The notes below the pieces were generated by a model. It was given only the letters and a program-made list of their open reading frames with translations. It did no database searches and was not told the DNA's origin. A program made the translations under genes and the position numbers. Of a DNA stretch of 5,970 nt, positions 5,845 through 5,970 are shown piece by piece (positions within the stretch are counted from its first letter, which is position 1; every line of letters begins with the position of its first letter). The stretch comes from QAMH01 sp964435565 (GTDB lineage: Bacteria > Actinomycetota > Coriobacteriia > Coriobacteriales > QAMH01), in contig CAYSZR010000077.1 of NCBI GenBank assembly GCA_964435565.1, positions 1 through 5,970 on the forward strand, in the 5' to 3' direction.

Positions 5845-5857
5845 AGTATCGCATACT
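5845..5857 (-). promoter_or_regulatory. Possible extended -10 promoter within a 13-bp perfect palindrome
   Basis: On the minus strand TGC-GATACT (5853-5845) fits an extended -10 element (TGn plus 4 of 6 positions), about 45 bases before the carbonic anhydrase homologue. The -35 position holds CAGGCG, which is not consensus. The same bases form AGTAT-CGC-ATACT, a perfect inverted repeat with 5-base arms, which could bind a regulator. A second perfect inverted repeat, GCGCG-T-CGCGC, lies next to it at 5860-5870. Both could be chance. Confidence 0.35.
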
Positions 5858-5873
5858 TCGCGCGTCGCGCCTG

Positions 5874-5910
5874 AAAAATGGGTTTTCGGTGGCCTCGAAA
5901 CCGTTTTTTC
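5874..5910. terminator. Candidate bidirectional intrinsic terminator
   Basis: GGTTT (5881-5885) pairs with AAACC (5898-5902), continued by C5887-G5897 and G5888-C5896 past one bulged base. On the plus strand GTTTTTTC follows (5903-5910). On the minus strand the hairpin is followed by CATTTTTC (reverse complement of 5873-5880). It would most naturally end a leftward transcript entering from beyond the right edge, insulating the carbonic anhydrase unit. No rightward gene ends here. The stem is short and only moderately GC-rich. Confidence 0.4.
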
Positions 5911-5970
5911 GACTGTTTGTATGATTTTGCAAGTTATCTCTGAGTATGATAAAGATTTGAAAAGTAAACA

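Larger units (their letters stand above)
5801..5970. other. Noncoding region upstream of the carbonic anhydrase homologue
   Basis: No gene is supported in these 170 bases. They hold the leftward gene's ribosome site, the possible promoter palindrome and the hairpin listed separately. The last 60 bases are AT-rich and show a TATGAT box (5945-5950, plus strand) without a convincing -35, so a rightward promoter for a gene outside the window is possible but not supported. Confidence 0.5.

Noticed and set aside
5801..5932. 44-codon N-terminal extension of the carbonic anhydrase homologue
   Set aside because: The sequence is unlike the family, passes through the terminator-like hairpin and promoter candidate, and the ATG at 5800 has its own good ribosome site.
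5922..5950. Rightward promoter with -10 TATGAT at 5945-5950
   Set aside because: The -10 box is good, but the sequence 17 bases upstream (TGATTT) is not a -35 box and no rightward gene is visible within the window.
1..5970. CRISPR array, tRNA, insertion sequence, toxin-antitoxin or defence genes
   Set aside because: I saw no regularly spaced repeats, cloverleaf-like sequence, transposase motifs, terminal repeats or defence domains. The genes present are housekeeping or membrane families.

Overview
The window looks like an ordinary chromosomal stretch from a moderately GC-rich, Gram-positive-type bacterium. My best guess is an actinobacterium of the Coriobacteriia (Eggerthellaceae-like). The reasons are the Clostridia-like SufB and Rrf2 sequences in a GC-leaning genome, the sufC-first SUF operon with a divergent Rrf2 regulator, and the LemA plus DUF2207 pair. 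This assignment is inference from protein style, not a database match.

Left part (1-1920): the start of a SUF iron-sulfur cluster assembly operon reads leftward. sufC (578-1345) is the first gene. sufB follows 11 bases later and runs off the left edge, with 188 codons visible. An Rrf2/IscR-type regulator (1513-1920) is transcribed divergently. The 167-base gap between sufC and the regulator holds a clear leftward promoter (TTGACA, 16 bp, TACATT). Beside it lies a 27-bp imperfect palindrome of the size used by IscR-like proteins. Together these suggest that the regulator senses Fe-S status through three cysteines and controls both sufCB and itself.

Middle part (1993-4572): a rightward two-gene unit encodes a LemA-family protein with one N-terminal membrane helix and a 660-residue DUF2207 membrane protein. 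The latter has a signal anchor, an extracytoplasmic beta-rich domain, three further membrane helices and a poly-glycine C-terminal tail. The two families are often neighbours, but their joint function is not established.

Right part (4582-5970): a leftward two-gene unit consists of a gamma-carbonic-anhydrase-like hexapeptide protein (5285-5800) and, 19 bases downstream, an unrecognised four-helix membrane protein with an acidic tail (4582-5265). This unit converges on the DUF2207 gene with only 9 bases between stop codons and no visible terminator. Upstream of the carbonic anhydrase gene are a possible extended -10 promoter embedded in a short perfect palindrome and a hairpin flanked by T-runs on both strands.

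No tRNA, rRNA, CRISPR array, insertion sequence, prophage gene or defence system is visible. I found no convincing evidence for a wholly novel system. The most open items are the four-helix membrane protein paired with the carbonic anhydrase homologue, the function of the LemA/DUF2207 pair, and the suf regulatory region.
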